Below are positions 22,107-33,550 of a stretch of DNA of 64,000 nucleotides, piece after piece. A model generated the notes under the pieces. It searched no databases. It saw only the letters and a program-made list of their open reading frames with translations, and was not told the DNA's origin. The position numbers and the translations under genes were made by a program. Source of the stretch: Siphlonurus alternatus (taxonomy: Eukaryota > Arthropoda > Insecta > Ephemeroptera > Siphlonuridae); contig OX463786.1 in the NCBI GenBank assembly GCA_949825025.1, positions 9,225,094 through 9,289,093 of the forward strand, in the 5' to 3' direction. Position 1 is the first letter of the stretch; every line of letters starts with the position of its first letter.

Positions 22107-22345
22107 ATGAGGCCATTAGGATCAAAACAGCATATATCCAAGGCAAGCTGGGATTAAATTTTAAGCCTCAGCTACATCAACAATAATTTTTTCAGGCTTC
22201 TGATGAAGTTACCCTACACTTGTCTTTTCAAATCCAGACTCAGATGAAGTCTGAAAAAAATATTCTTTTGCATTTAGCAAAGACTCAAAAAATTAATTTC
22301 AGCTTGAATTGGATATATGCTGTTTTGATCCTAATGGCCTCATAC
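22107..22345. mobile_element. MITE family H, copy 2 (uninterrupted)
   Basis: About 239 bp with inverted ends TGAGGCCATTAGGATCAAAA / TTTTGATCCTAATGGCCTCA, flanked by TA on both sides. This fits Tc1/mariner-type targeting. It shows the sequence (CAGCTTG..TTGGATATATGC) that existed before the hAT insertion in copy 1. Confidence 0.88.
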
Positions 22346-22384
22346 ATGGCCTTTCTCCTACCAACTTTATCATATAGTAATCAG

Positions 22385-22490
22385 TCACACTCATCTCAAT
22401 TCATGAAAAGTGTGCCGTGTTCAGGAATTGAACCGGGGACCTCTCGGACATCAAGAGCTTATAAGAGAACTAATCATAGATCAGAATTTA
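22385..22490 (-). mobile_element. tRNA-like SINE head fragment
   Basis: The minus strand reads CTCTTATAAGCTCTTGATG, then CCGAGAGG and CCCCGGTTCAATTCCTG, the last matching a polymerase III B box (GGTTCAATTCC). No clear A box and no full cloverleaf, so a SINE-derived or tRNA-derived relic. It directly abuts the MITE at 22491. Confidence 0.45.
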
Positions 22491-22707
22491 TACAGTCAAA
22501 TTTACATGATATTCCCTCCGGAAGTAGCCGGAAGTGTAAGGTTTCTGATCTTCATATTCGTATTCCAGCGTTGCAATTTCACACATAGGTCAATACTTTT
22601 ACTTCAAACCACTCTGTGGAGTATCAAAAATAAATTAAAAACAGAAGAGCTGCAAACTTCATACTTCCGGCTACTTCCGGAAGGAATATCAAATTGATTT
22701 GACTGTA
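22491..22707. mobile_element. Tc1/mariner-like MITE family A, copy 1
   Basis: 217 bp beginning TACAGTCAAATTTAC and ending GATTTGACTGTA, including TA at each end. The inner inverted pair is CCGGAAGTAGCCGGAAGTG / ACTTCCGGCTACTTCCGG. CAGTCAAA-type ends with TA duplication are typical of the Tc1/mariner group. Copy 2 is at 63299-63531. Confidence 0.85.
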
Positions 22708-23821
22708 GTAATATAGTAAATATGTCAATACAATGTTCAGTTTATACTGTATTGCATTTAGTTTTAAATAATATAATTAAAATGTATATTATTATTAAGG
22801 TTTAGGGAGTTTGAAATTGTAATTTAATCTGTGTTTATAGTGCACTTTGAGAGTTGCTTTTGTTACAACAGCGCCCCTCCAGCAATTAGCATGCTTCTGT
22901 TGTTACGATGTAAAACGAAGCTGGCAGTAAATTGTTTAGTGACTAAATAGTAATTAATTCTATACAGCTTTATGTAACCGTAATAAAATTGAATGTATTT
23001 TAGCTTAAAATATAAACTAAATAAATTTTAGTTTATTTTAGTTAGATAATATAAAAAAAAAAATTAAAAATATATTCATTATTATTTTAAAAATATATTT
23101 TTTATATATTTTTTATTGAATATTAATTTATAATTTTAATAAATTAAAAAGTAATAATGTTAAAAAGTAAAAATATGTATATTTTTTTTTATAAATAAAA
23201 CAAAGTGTTATCAAATATTGAAGATGAAAATAATTCAATGAAGTATTCGATGGGGTGGTATTTATTATAAAACAATAATAGTGTATGAAGTATAATATAG
23301 TTAATTAAATTGATCATATTATCATGCATTAAAGAGCGAAAACAAAAATGTGCGATGGACTATAAAAAAAATATTGCACATTTGAATAGAGAAACTGCCC
23401 ATGTTTTCAGATTTTAACACCCTCTAAATTACAAAACGCTGTGACGTCATATTCATGCAACATGTTGCCATTTGCTTGCCTGCTAAATATTTGCATGGCC
23501 ATGATGTCACAAGGTTTTGCAGCATAATTAATCTTTAAAAATTCTGACCATATAACTTGAGATCTTTTATCAAATTATGCATTACAAAAAATTATATCAT
23601 TTAGGTATATAATTACATCAAACTTCGCAGCGTTTTATTTATTTTTTTTTAGGGTATGATATGACACATTAAATTAATTTAAATATCATAATAATAATAT
23701 TAAATCAAATTAAATTGGATTTTATCATTATCGGTGTTCAATGTATTCACTGTATGTAGTTATTATTAATATGCTTTAATATATCATAATAAATTGTGCT
23801 ATCACTTTTACTAATTTTTTC
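22708..23821. other. Unassigned AT-rich DNA
   Basis: Includes an imperfect inverted pair around 23436-23525 (AAAACGCTGTGACGTCAT and ATGATGTCACAAGGTTTT) that may be a small decayed foldback. No gene. Confidence 0.4.
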
Positions 23822-24072
23822 CAGTTGAAAAATGTTTCTTCAACTCATCCTTTACACGTCTAAACCCTAATCTTTTTAACTCTAAAACACATCTTATTTC
23901 TTCTTCGCTCAACGTGAGGATAAAATGAAAACAATAATTCTAACATTATATGCTCAAGAAGAGGACAGAAATGACGTAATCTAAAATAGTGCAAATAAGG
24001 AGGAAAAAAGAAGCGAGGAGAGCTTAATAATAGTGCAAATAAAATATGAAATTTATTTCAACTCGGGCTTAC
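23820..24072. mobile_element. MITE family V, copy 4
   Basis: Same orientation as copy 1. It has CCAGTTGAAAAATG, TTCTTCAACTCATCCTTTAC, CTCGCTCAACGTGAGGATAA and ends ATTTATTTCAACTCGGG. Confidence 0.75.
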
Positions 24073-24678
24073 TTTAGATTAATATTTTCATTGTGTTGGT
24101 AGGAAATTTGATAATATGAGGATGATATTGAATAATAATTTTAGAAATCACTTCCTTTTACATTTATATACGCATGGTTTGAGGTAAAACTAATATAACT
24201 TTGCCGTATCTCTGTATGGAATGGACGTTATTACATTTTGTCACTATACTATATATTAAAATAGTTTCTGTTTGTTTTGAGAGAAATTCTATTGTAAATA
24301 CCTCATTTACATTTTACATTATCATGTGTAGGTAACCAGGAAAGTATGTAAATATCAAATTTTTAGATAATTACCCACGTAATATAATATTGGCATCTCT
24401 ATTGCAGAAGTTATTCTCGGAAATAACACGGAATATTGAAACATAATTAATTAATTATAGTTTAAGAAGTATTTACTCAGGATAGTATGAATTTTTTTGT
24501 ATTTTGTTTGTGGGTGTTGGTCATGTTATAATTATATCATTAATATATTGAATAAATTCTATATAATTATATAAAACATATATTTACCTCTTACATTTCA
24601 ATACATATTTATTTTATAATTATGTACGTATCAAAGGGACCATAAAAATAAGTATTTTTTAATCAAACATTACCCATC
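24073..24678. other. Unassigned AT-rich DNA
   Basis: Nothing recognised. Confidence 0.5.
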
Positions 24679-24843
24679 AACTGAGTATGAATACATGCCG
24701 CACGGTGGCGAGTGCCCCAGGGTAAGCGGGTCGCGAGTAACTAAAGTGTGGATTGCTGACGTCAGCAATCACGAAAGGCAACACTGCTGCCTCTTTTCCA
24801 CGGAACTCGCTCCCCCCCTCCTCCCGCCCAGCCATACTCAGTG
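24679..24843. mobile_element. GC-rich short element with inverted ends
   Basis: About 165 bp between ACTGAGTATGAATAC and CATACTCAGT. The interior is GC-rich with the palindrome ATTGCTGACGTCAGCAAT (24751-24768) and a poly-C run. Probably a MITE. No second copy seen. Confidence 0.55.
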
Positions 24844-26222
24844 AGATGTTGCCATGTGCAATTGCCGTGCTGCTCTCTATATTTATCTAATTTTAATAAT
24901 TTCGATAAATTGTCTGAAAACGGAAATTTACATATGACATTTTTTGCATTAACATATCTTACATAAACTTTTTATGCATACATGACTTTATTGTCCCAAG
25001 TGCCGTTAAGGTAAAATTACACTTCATAGACAGTACAAATTTTTTGCCTCTTCCAAAATTACAAATCTCTACATTTCTCTTCAAATTATATCTTTTCGAT
25101 TTTTGGAGCTTCTATGAATAAACTCCATCAAATAAAGTAACGATAATTGTGAATGCTGATAAAATTAATTAATTTAATTTAAAATTAAAATTTGTTGGTG
25201 GTTGATCACATTGTGTATGGGCATTTGTCTTTTTCAATCCACCATTTGGGTTATTTATTCTTTTTTTTCTTGTCTTTCCCTCCCATTTTATGTATTTCTT
25301 AACCCAATAAACAATTATTATTATTAAATTGATTATGGTGTCTCGAGATACGAATAAATAAAATAAATAATAAATAACTTTTGATTTAATGATTAATGTG
25401 ACCGTGGTGGCCATATTGCTCAATATTTTCCGATGATAAACTGAAAATATTTTGTCTATAAAATAAAGGAAAAAATAGCTGTTGGTTATTTGCTGGTGTA
25501 ACAAAACAACATGCATATTCGGTGCAGATTTTGAGTTATAATTTTTAGTGTGAGAAAGGTACTGATTTGACTAAAAGTCACACCAGTCCCCATTTAAAAC
25601 AATGCAAATCTCAATACCGAATACCTCGAAATTTTCACTGAATTTGTTCTACTTTTGTTTCATGGAAAATTATTTCATGGTGTCAGGAAGGTTTGCTGAA
25701 AAATTTCAGAGTGATTCACCATCTACTAAACCCTTAACTGACATCGATCTTTATACAAAACAAATCTACAATAATAATGAATAATGGATTTTCATAAAAT
25801 CTATAAATATGCAGTCATGAAAGCTATACTAATAATTGTTTTTGTAATAATCACTTTGATTTATTATTTTTTTTTTTACTGTCGAATACAATGAGATACT
25901 TCACACATAAAAAATTACCCATCTGTAAAGAATTTTAAGAAAAATCATTCAAATGTACTTTATACTCATGTACACATTCTATACGAAAATAAGAAGTTTT
26001 ACCAAAAATCTGTCTTTTGTATAGAGTTAAAAAAAAAGTAGAACTGAATTATTTAGAGATTCAATATGCAGCATTCCACTGATTTAGAAATAATACTATT
26101 TTGATGGCCATTAAAAAAAATATATAAAAACACGAAACTTTTGTGTGACGTCATATTTCAATGAATCATAACAATAGAGGCTTCGTCAGCTGACTTTCAA
26201 ACCGCTTTAAAAAAAAATGGCG
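24844..26222. other. Unassigned AT-rich DNA
   Basis: A 115-residue minus-strand open frame at 25169-25516 has an Ile/Tyr-rich middle and no recognisable domain; it is treated as noise. A TAGAGGCTTC..GTCAGCTGA segment at 26174-26195 matches the outer end of the Hsp70-carrying element at 9.77 kb and may be a solitary end of that family. Confidence 0.4.
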
Positions 26223-26598
26223 TTAAGGTAGAGATAATACGGATCAGCTGGCCCAATGCTAAAAAAATTCCATTCATAAAAATTATGAAAAAAAAAATTA
26301 AAATGTGTTCTCCTCTACATCCCTTATCAGTAGGTAAAATATCAAGTATACAAAAACGAGCTAGTTTTCGAGTTATTAATTTTTAAAGTTGACTAATTTA
26401 ACATGGAAGTTCCATTTCTCCATGTTAAATTAGTCAACTTTAAAAATTAATAACTCGAAAACTGCTCGTTTTTGTATCCCTGATATTTTACCTACTGATA
26501 GGGGATGCAGAGGAGAACATTTTAATTTTTTTTCATAATTTTTATGAATGGGATTTTTTTAGCATTGGGCCAGCTGATCCGTGTTATCTCTACCTTAA
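26223..26598. mobile_element. Long-hairpin MITE family D, copy 2
   Basis: Nearly identical to copy 1 over its full length, with the centre TGGAAGTTCCATTTCTCCA inverted relative to copy 1. The high similarity between copies and between arms points to recent activity or to arm-to-arm conversion. Confidence 0.9.
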
Positions 26599-27467
26599 AG
26601 AGTTAAAAATAACGTGAAAAATAAGAACTTTATTCCAAACGAGAAGGTAGGCTCAAACTGGGCGATTTGCAAAACTCAGAACATTTTTTTTCCTAGCAAA
26701 AATATTCTGCCGATCTTTTTCAGAATTATAACAGCTCCTCCGCCATATTAGTGAGTATTTATCATAAATATCTTAGCTGTAAAGATTGTTTAATGAGATA
26801 AATTGATTCACAAATCAATCTAGCTGGCTGTTTTTATTTATTTACTTTTTGTACATTTATAATGAGATGCTGAAGGCACTGTGATAGATTTCAAAGTAGT
26901 AACTGCAATATTTACTTAAATAAAATGATAATACTTCAATTGTTGCAATAGATGGCGTGGAAGCTTGCCTCTCGTCTTAAACAGGGAGGAAGAAGATTTA
27001 AACAATCCTTTAAAAATTAATACATTTTTTTAAACATAGGTAGGGAGTTTAGTATAGCTTATTTAATAATTTTTTCCCTGGTTTCTATATATTTAAAGGC
27101 TCCATAAAATTGTTGCATTGACGAATATAGGTCAAACGTGATATTCAATGTATTGTTGTCAATAAAAGGTAAGCATGAGCTATGATATTTTTTATCCAAG
27201 CATGATAAGACTGTCTTAGACAAAAAAACTTGGCCCTGAAAGACTATATTGTATAAACTAGATTATAGACTATATAAGACTAAATCAGGGTCCCATTTAG
27301 GGTGCTCAATATAGAATGAATTCCTCATAAATAATAGCTTTTAAAAAAAAACATTCATTTTTATTAATTATAATTATAATTATAAAATAATTATATTTTA
27401 TAGTGTGTTATATTTTGCTAATAATTTGTAATTATTATTGTTACTGTCTTAAATTATAAGTACTTAA
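26599..27467. other. Unassigned AT-rich DNA
   Basis: Nothing recognised. Confidence 0.5.
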
Positions 27468-27646
27468 AGGGGGACATTCACAAAGCACTTTAACCCCCAA
27501 TTTAGCCCCGATTTTTAACCCTGGTGCTAAACATGGTGCTAAGCTATGAGGTTAACATGGTTAGCCCCTGGTTTAGTACCATGTTTAGCACCAGGGTTAA
27601 AAATTGGGGCTAAAGTGGGGGTTAAAGTGCTTTGTGAATGTCCCCC
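27468..27646. mobile_element. Near-perfect hairpin MITE family E
   Basis: About 180 bp that is almost entirely one inverted repeat: GGGGGACATTCACAAAGCAC at the left, GTGCTTTGTGAATGTCCCCC at the right. The inner arm GTGCTAAACATGGTGCTAA is mirrored by TTTAGTACCATGTTTAGCAC. The turn is near 27555. Single copy in the window; target duplication unclear. Confidence 0.88.
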
Positions 27647-27744
27647 AATATTTTACAAGATTAATTTAATTTTCTTTATCAATTAAAAACATACTTAGAA
27701 ACAGTACAACGAAGTTTTTTAAGTTGTAGTATAATATGCATAAC

Positions 27745-27795
27745 TCAGGGAAATCGGTGGAAACCTCAGTGCGTAAAAAAATGCCCCAAAATTAT
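27745..27795 (+). mobile_element. SINE central-domain fragment
   Basis: CTCAGGGAAATCGGTGGAAA followed by CCTCAGTG matches the shared SINE domain in decayed form. Nothing else of a SINE is visible. Confidence 0.4.
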
Positions 27796-28342
27796 CTTCT
27801 ACAATAACAGTCTATATAAAATCAATAAAAGAATATTATTTTATCATTTATATGATGACTTTTACTTTATATTGTACATATTTTTACTTCTATCTTTTTG
27901 GTATATATGATAAGCACTAGAGCGTTGTATCCCAAGGGAATTTTTCTGTTTTTTTGTGGTGTGTACGCTCTAGCGAACCGCGGCGAGACTTTCCTTGTCT
28001 ACTGATGCCACGTTAAAAATGTCACGAAGGAAAAGATAGTGCTTTAATATTTTATGTGGGAGAGAAAATGCGTTTTCATACTACCTGGCTTTTAAAACTC
28101 ACGAGATATTCCTAAAATAATATTATAAAGAAAATATATATATATTTTTTTATTTCTACCTGATGTTTATATTTTATTATATTGATTAAATATAGTTTGA
28201 TAAAAAAATATATTTTTCTTCTTGAGAAACATTATTCGGGAATATTATAAAAAGTATTGGTCTTTAATTTATTTATTTGTTTTTTTTTTTTACATAAGAA
28301 TATTTTGTCGAAAGCATTTAAACTTTACAACAGGTCAACAGT
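27796..28342. other. Unassigned AT-rich DNA
   Basis: Nothing recognised. Confidence 0.5.
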
Positions 28343-28529
28343 AAAGGTAGATTTTCATGGTCGATTTCCAGCCTGCGACGCGAATAAAGCGCACTTGCTG
28401 TAACATCCATTGGCGGCCATGTTGTATTGGGCGAATAAAAGAAAAAGAGCATCGTAAATTCGAAAATTTGCCGAGCTTTTACGTCAAATCGCGCCGAATC
28501 GCCGTTGTCGCTCATGAAATTCCACCTTA
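28343..28529 (-). mobile_element. MITE family G, copy 3
   Basis: Starts AAAGGTAGATTTTCATGG and ends CATGAAATTCCACCTT. Inner CTTGCTGTAACATCCATTGG and GAGCTTTTACGTCAAATCGC place it in reverse orientation to copy 2. Confidence 0.8.
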
Positions 28530-28715
28530 AGGCGGATTCAGATCATGGCGACAACGGCGACGCGACGCGATTTTAAAGGTGGATTCACATGGCGATTTTT
28601 ATAATGCGACGCGACGCGAATAACGTGCACTTGCTGTGACATTCATTGGCGGCCATATTTGGTGATTAAAAAAAAGAGCATCGCAATTAACGCGATTTCG
28701 CTGCCGCAACCTGGC
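28527..28715. mobile_element. Two further G fragments joined head to tail
   Basis: 28527-28574 is a left-end fragment (AAGGCGGATTCAGATCATGG). At 28575 a second reverse-oriented copy begins (AAAGGTGGATTCACATGG) and runs to CTGCCGCAACCTGGC. There it is cut off by the SINE at 28716. Three G pieces are therefore stacked here. Confidence 0.7.
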
Positions 28716-28932
28716 ATACGAGTGGCCATGGCCTAATTCAAACTTCCCGCCATTCGGCATATTAGACAACAGGAAACCATGGAAACCTGTAGCAGGAAGC
28801 CCGGCACACTCTAAGATGCACCTCCTGAATGCTGAACCCCGGAAAAGTGGTGAAAAGTTTCTCACCCTAGACTGGGATTCGAACCTGCAATTTTCGTTAT
28901 AAATGTGAACCAATGTGCTACACTGCTTGCTA
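28716..28932 (-). mobile_element. tRNA-headed SINE with the shared central domain
   Basis: On the minus strand the head shows an A box-like TAGCAAGCAGTGTAGCACAT and a B box GGTTCGAATCCC with tRNA-like spacing. The body follows with GGTTTCCATGGTTTCCTG (inverse of the domain in 5S SINEs) and a 3' part with AATGGCGGGAAGTTTGAATT. The 3' part recurs at 62170-62260. Full length appears to be about 217 bp. Polymerase III transcription is expected from the family. Confidence 0.78.
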
Positions 28933-29734
28933 AATTACTCGACAGCCACAATATTGCACAACTGCATCGTGCATGAATAAATATGCAAAATATATTACGA
29001 CACTGACTATCCGAATGGTAATTTAAGGACGGATTTCCTTTTAAAATTATTAATATGAAAACTAACTTAATTCCATGTCCTTGCTTTTCTAGTGGAATAA
29101 ATATATTTTCCTTAGTAAACATCGTACTGCATGAAACTCGGTCACAAGCTGCATAAAATATAATAAAAAAACAACTCCATCTTTATTTGAAGTATCCTGT
29201 CATGTATGCAACTGTTTCAACATGCTTGTACTGCAGGTTGACTAACTGTAGGAGTTGTAATAACATGGTGCTGTGAGTTTAGGTTTAAAAAATAAGAAAA
29301 ACAAAAAACAATATTTAATAAACTATAATATACTCAACCTGAACTATTTTTTATTTAAACTATAAATAATTATGTCTCTTAAAACAATATTTATTCAATG
29401 CATAATAATGTATTTTTAATATTTTTATCCGACTGATCTGATCAAAAAGTCATGTGCGCACTTAAACTCAAAATTGTACTGTAATGTGTTTTCTGAATAA
29501 TGCTTTTGGAATCTGAATCTGCTGTACTGTGGGTTCTAGAATTTTATAATACATATATATTATTGAGATAAATTTGTGAATTATTTAATGAAATCCATTC
29601 ACACTACACCGGTACATTATTATGAAAATAAATTAATGATAATAATTCTATTTATGGTAACTTGAAGGTTACGTTTTGCAACTAAAACCAGACGTTAAGA
29701 TTTTTATGCAATTCACAGAATTTTCTTCATTCAA
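28933..29734. other. Unassigned AT-rich DNA
   Basis: Nothing recognised; the 86-residue minus-strand open frame ends inside the tRNA SINE head and is not a gene. Confidence 0.5.
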
Positions 29735-29812
29735 CTGAGGAAACATGGAAACCTCAGTCAAAATGGTCGTCACTTACTTCCCGAATGCACTTCACAAGGA
29801 ATAGTACTCATG
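29735..29812 (+). mobile_element. SINE central-domain fragment
   Basis: CTGAGGAAACATGGAAACCT and CAGTCAAAATGGTC belong to the shared SINE domain. Head and tail are missing or decayed. Confidence 0.55.
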
Positions 29813-31405
29813 AATAAATAATTACAAACCAGCTAGGTAACATGTACAAACCAAATACGCGCTTGCTAAAAGTGACACCATTAATTTTTTTTATTATTTA
29901 TTATTATTTTATTTTTAGAAACCTAATTGTCAAATGTGAATTGAAAGATGGGCTCAATTTTCGATGAAATTAGCCATATTTCTCAGTATGGTTAAAAAAA
30001 TAGGTTATTTCTATTGTAAAACACACACCATATATTTTAGGGAGTTGAGAGCATAAACTCACTTTAATAATAAATTGGCATTTGCAGGTTTTAAAGCTGA
30101 AATAAGATTTTTTTTTATTGTTAATCTTTAATATTAATTTTATTATAAAAACATATTAATTGCATAAATCCTTCAAAAGATTTTCATACGCGCAATATTT
30201 CACTTAAAAAAAATTGTCTGCTTTTGAAAACTTAATGAAATTATAAAAAAAAAAAGTTATTCATTAATACATATTTAGCAAAAAGTTAAGAAACTTTGTT
30301 TGGGAAATAGTGTAAAGTTATTTTAAATAAAAAACTTTAAAGAGCAACTTAAAAAATATAGTTACTGTTATATCTAGTAGTATATAGTTAAAATAAAAGA
30401 GAAACTGTTTTGTCTACTTCAAAGTTGGTACTTTTTTTTTTTTAACTTTTCTCGCAAATGTACAGTTAAAGACATTCGGAACGTACCCCGTCCTCGTTGA
30501 GAAATTTAACAAGAGAGATTGCATATATTATGTTTATCCATCTTCAAAATTAATATTTGGTTGTAATAGAGAGTGCAGAGTATACTATAATGTCCTGGAA
30601 AACCCTGATTTATTGAGTTATACGCACTCTTAATAATTGAATCAAACAAATTTTATTTATATATATATTCTTTTCGTTTTAATTTAAAATATTAGAATTC
30701 ATCTAATTTTGTAAAAAGAAAAAATATAACTAATTTGCTTTTATTTTTAAAGATAAAATCTGTTGCAACTTTCTATAAATAATTTTAAACAAAACTAATA
30801 CGATATTCTTGTTTATGTACTTTTTAATGATTATTAATAACATTAATATATTTTAAATTAAAGTATTAAATACTGATGACAATAATTATATCCTGACTGG
30901 TTATTCACAGTTTCTTCAGTCACAACCAGGTGAATGCTGAGGTGCTGGAGCAGGCCCGAGTTTATATTAGACCCACAATACGCGAACGATATGCAGGTCG
31001 GTCCCACGAAAAGCTGGGAAGTTAAATTCAGTTACTTGTGACCCATACATACCCTGCTTGTGACCAGCATTCTACAACAGGATTCAGTTAATTTAAAAAA
31101 TATATTATATTTTGATTTTTTTTAAATGTATAATATTTATTCGTAATGGAGTCTTTATTAGTATTGTGATGAAGTATAAAAGCTAGAATAACAATATTAA
31201 ATTATAAATGCTCTTTTTAACCTACTGAATTGAAAATCTGAATACCTCTATTGTCTCTTGAAACTGTAGCTTCAGCATCAAAGTAATACAAACTTACATT
31301 GATTTAATGTCTCGAAATTTTAATGTTTTTGCTGGATGTTATTAATTGCTAAAATATATTTAATTAAAACAGAAAATGCCTAAAAATAACAGTTCAAAAT
31401 TTATT
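29813..31405. other. Unassigned AT-rich DNA
   Basis: A GC-richer patch at 30930-31080 (AATGCTGAGGTGCTGGAGCA) has no second copy and no clear frame. No gene recognised. Confidence 0.4.
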
Positions 31406-31428
31406 GTTTGTTATAGTGCTGTTGAAAA

Positions 31429-31790
31429 TTTTCGGATTTCGGATTTTCGGATATTTTATTATCCGGATATCCGGATTTTGGAGAAATGGATATCCGGATA
31501 GTCGGATTTTCGGATATCCGGATATCCGATTATCCGTTTAAAATTTCGGATATCCGATATCCGATCGGAGTTCGGATATCCGAACTCTGATCGGATATTC
31601 GGATATCCGAACTTCGATCGGATATTCGGATATCCGAACTTCGATCGGATAACCGGATATCCGAACTCCGATCGGATAATCGGATATCCGAACTCCGATC
31701 GGATATTCGGATATTCGAACTTCGATCGGATTTCAAATATCCGAAATTTTGATCGGATATCCGGATATCCGAAAATCCAGTAATTTCAAA
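31429..31790 (+). repeat. Left subterminal array, 27-bp period
   Basis: Repeats of the form CGGATATCCGAACTTCGATC recur with a 27 bp period (CGATCG at 31615, 31642, 31669). Every unit holds the palindrome GGATATCC. It produces a spurious Ser-Asp-Arg-rich open frame on the minus strand. Confidence 0.92.
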
Positions 31791-32617
31791 TATTCTACAA
31801 ATCCGAAACCTACAATCGAATTTCTGAATTTCAGCTTTTGTTTTCGGATAATTTGGATGTGAAATTAAGCATGACTGTAATTAGTATAATACTGTAATTC
31901 AAATATTTAGTTTTAAATTGTTATGTGTATTCGCAATTGCAAATTGCATTACATTTACAAATTTTAAACCAATAAATTTTTGTTAAATTAATTTGAATAT
32001 TTTTAATATATATTGAATAATGTATATTGTATTTAAAATGTAGAGGTAATAAGTTAATAACTCTAATAATTAAGCAATATAAATAATTATAAATACTTTA
32101 AATTATAAATAGTACAAATACTACAAATAGTATAATACAAAATACAAATGTACAAATCACAAAATTGAAAATAGAAAATACCACCTTATAAAGAATACTA
32201 TATATAATTATATAGTTATATACCAGATAATCTAGTAATTTAAAATTAAAAAAAAAAAAAAAAAAAAAACTGGGCTACGTAGGTAACTAGTAAGTATAAG
32301 TACGTTACTATATTATATACTAACTACCTAACTACGTACATTTTGTACCCTAAATTATAAATTGCCACATAAAGATTATATCGAGTTTAAAGTTTAAAGT
32401 TAAAGAGTATAATAATTAATCAATTTAATCTAATCACGGTACTATCTATATTCTATATAAATAATACGTACATAATGTCATAATATCTATTTATCTATAC
32501 GAGTACGAGGTGAAAGAATTAAACTGCGTGAGGTGAGAAACGAAATTTAAATGCCAGAGAGCTGAACGCTCCAACTCTAACGTCCTTGAAATCGCGTGAT
32601 CTACTTGTGAACTCTTG

Positions 32618-32737
32618 AGGCCTGTTCGTAAACCCTGCTCGGTGTACACTTTCTGCACCCAATCGACCTTATGTACATGCGATATAAGGTCGATTGGGTG
32701 TAGAAAGTGTACACCGAGCAGGGTTTACGAACAGGCC
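32618..32737. mobile_element. 120-bp perfect hairpin inside the hAT-like element
   Basis: AGGCCTGTTCGTAAACCCTG at the left and CAGGGTTTACGAACAGGCCT at the right pair along nearly the whole length, with the turn at about 32674-32682. It looks like a very short, recent MITE nested in the larger element. Confidence 0.85.
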
Positions 32738-32739
32738 TT

Positions 32740-33061
32740 TGAACAAGAATGAGAGATAATTTAACAGCCAGGCGCCGGCCGGACGTGCACGGGCGCGCAG
32801 CATTGGTTTCTGGAATTTCGTCCACACTCCACAAAGTCGCAAATATTCTCTCCACATTTCACATCCTGCCGATGCTACTGTTTGCAAGGCTAAAAATACA
32901 TTCTGAGTCATTCTGACCGCTGAAAATATTCTGAATATTATTCTGATTGGTTGACTGATATTATTCAGAATGTTATATAGGGTGCTCCACTGCAGGACTT
33001 CAACTAACAACGCAAGAAATATTGAAGACAGTGTGAAAACACGTGCGTCTTCAATCTTCAT
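32740..33061 (-). pseudogene. Possible hAT transposase C-terminal relic
   Basis: A GC-rich patch, unlike the rest of the element. One minus-strand frame contains ERIFATLWS, similar to the ERVFSxAG motif of the hAT dimerisation region. An overlapping frame contains LRARARPAG followed by LLNYLSFLF, similar to the R-x-RL-x-P....LLFL pattern expected about 25 residues later. A frame shift would separate the two. The similarity is short, so this is tentative, but it lies inside an element whose ends are hAT-like. Confidence 0.35.
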
Positions 33062-33239
33062 GTAAAAAAATATCAGTTATATTAACTTATAATAACTTAA
33101 TAACTTATATTTCTTTTACTGTAGTAGAAAAACTGGAAAATTTTCATACTTTTATAGTTTATAATTTGTAATATATTATATAATATTGTATATTATATAA
33201 CATATTTTACAATTATAATTATATTATAAATATAATTCA

Positions 33240-33550
33240 AAATCAGTTTCGGATATCCGAAAATTCGAAATTAGTTTCGGATATCCGGATATCCGAGAAT
33301 TCGAAATCAGTTTCGGATATCCGGATATCCGAAAATTCGAAATCAGTTTCGGATATCCGGATATCCGAAAATTCGAAATCAGTTTCGGATATCCGGATAT
33401 CCGAAAATTCGAAATTAGTTTCGGATATCCGGATATCCGAAAATCTGAATATAGTTTCGGATATCCGATTATCCGCAAATCCGAAAATTCGGATTTCGGA
33501 TTTTCGGATATTTTCGAATCCGGATTTCGGATTTTGAAATATCCGGATAT
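33240..33550 (+). repeat. Right subterminal array, 36-bp period
   Basis: Units of TTTCGGATATCCGGATATCC plus GAAAATTCGAAATCAG repeat every 36 bp (33311, 33347, 33383), about six to seven copies. The end repeats a TTCGGATTTCGGATTTTCGG block also found at the left end in the same orientation. The core palindrome is the same as in the left array but the spacer differs. Confidence 0.93.

Noticed and set aside
22220..22588. Overlapping 122- and 95-residue plus-strand frames
   Set aside because: They cross the end of MITE H, a tRNA-like fragment and MITE A, and have no protein motif.
27468..27646. Transcription terminator or microRNA precursor
   Set aside because: The hairpin is about 180 bp with equal arms to its very ends, as in a MITE; no expression evidence supports a microRNA.
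28599..28913. 104-residue open frame
   Set aside because: It spans a G-family MITE and a tRNA-headed SINE in continuous but meaningless frame.
31530..31736. Ser-Asp-Arg repeat protein
   Set aside because: Translation of the 27 bp GGATATCC array. A repeat divisible by three stays open by arithmetic. The 36 bp array at 33224-33574 gives a similar artefact.
31429..31790. CRISPR array
   Set aside because: The repeats lack unique spacers, the sequence is animal-like, and the array sits inside a transposon with target duplications.
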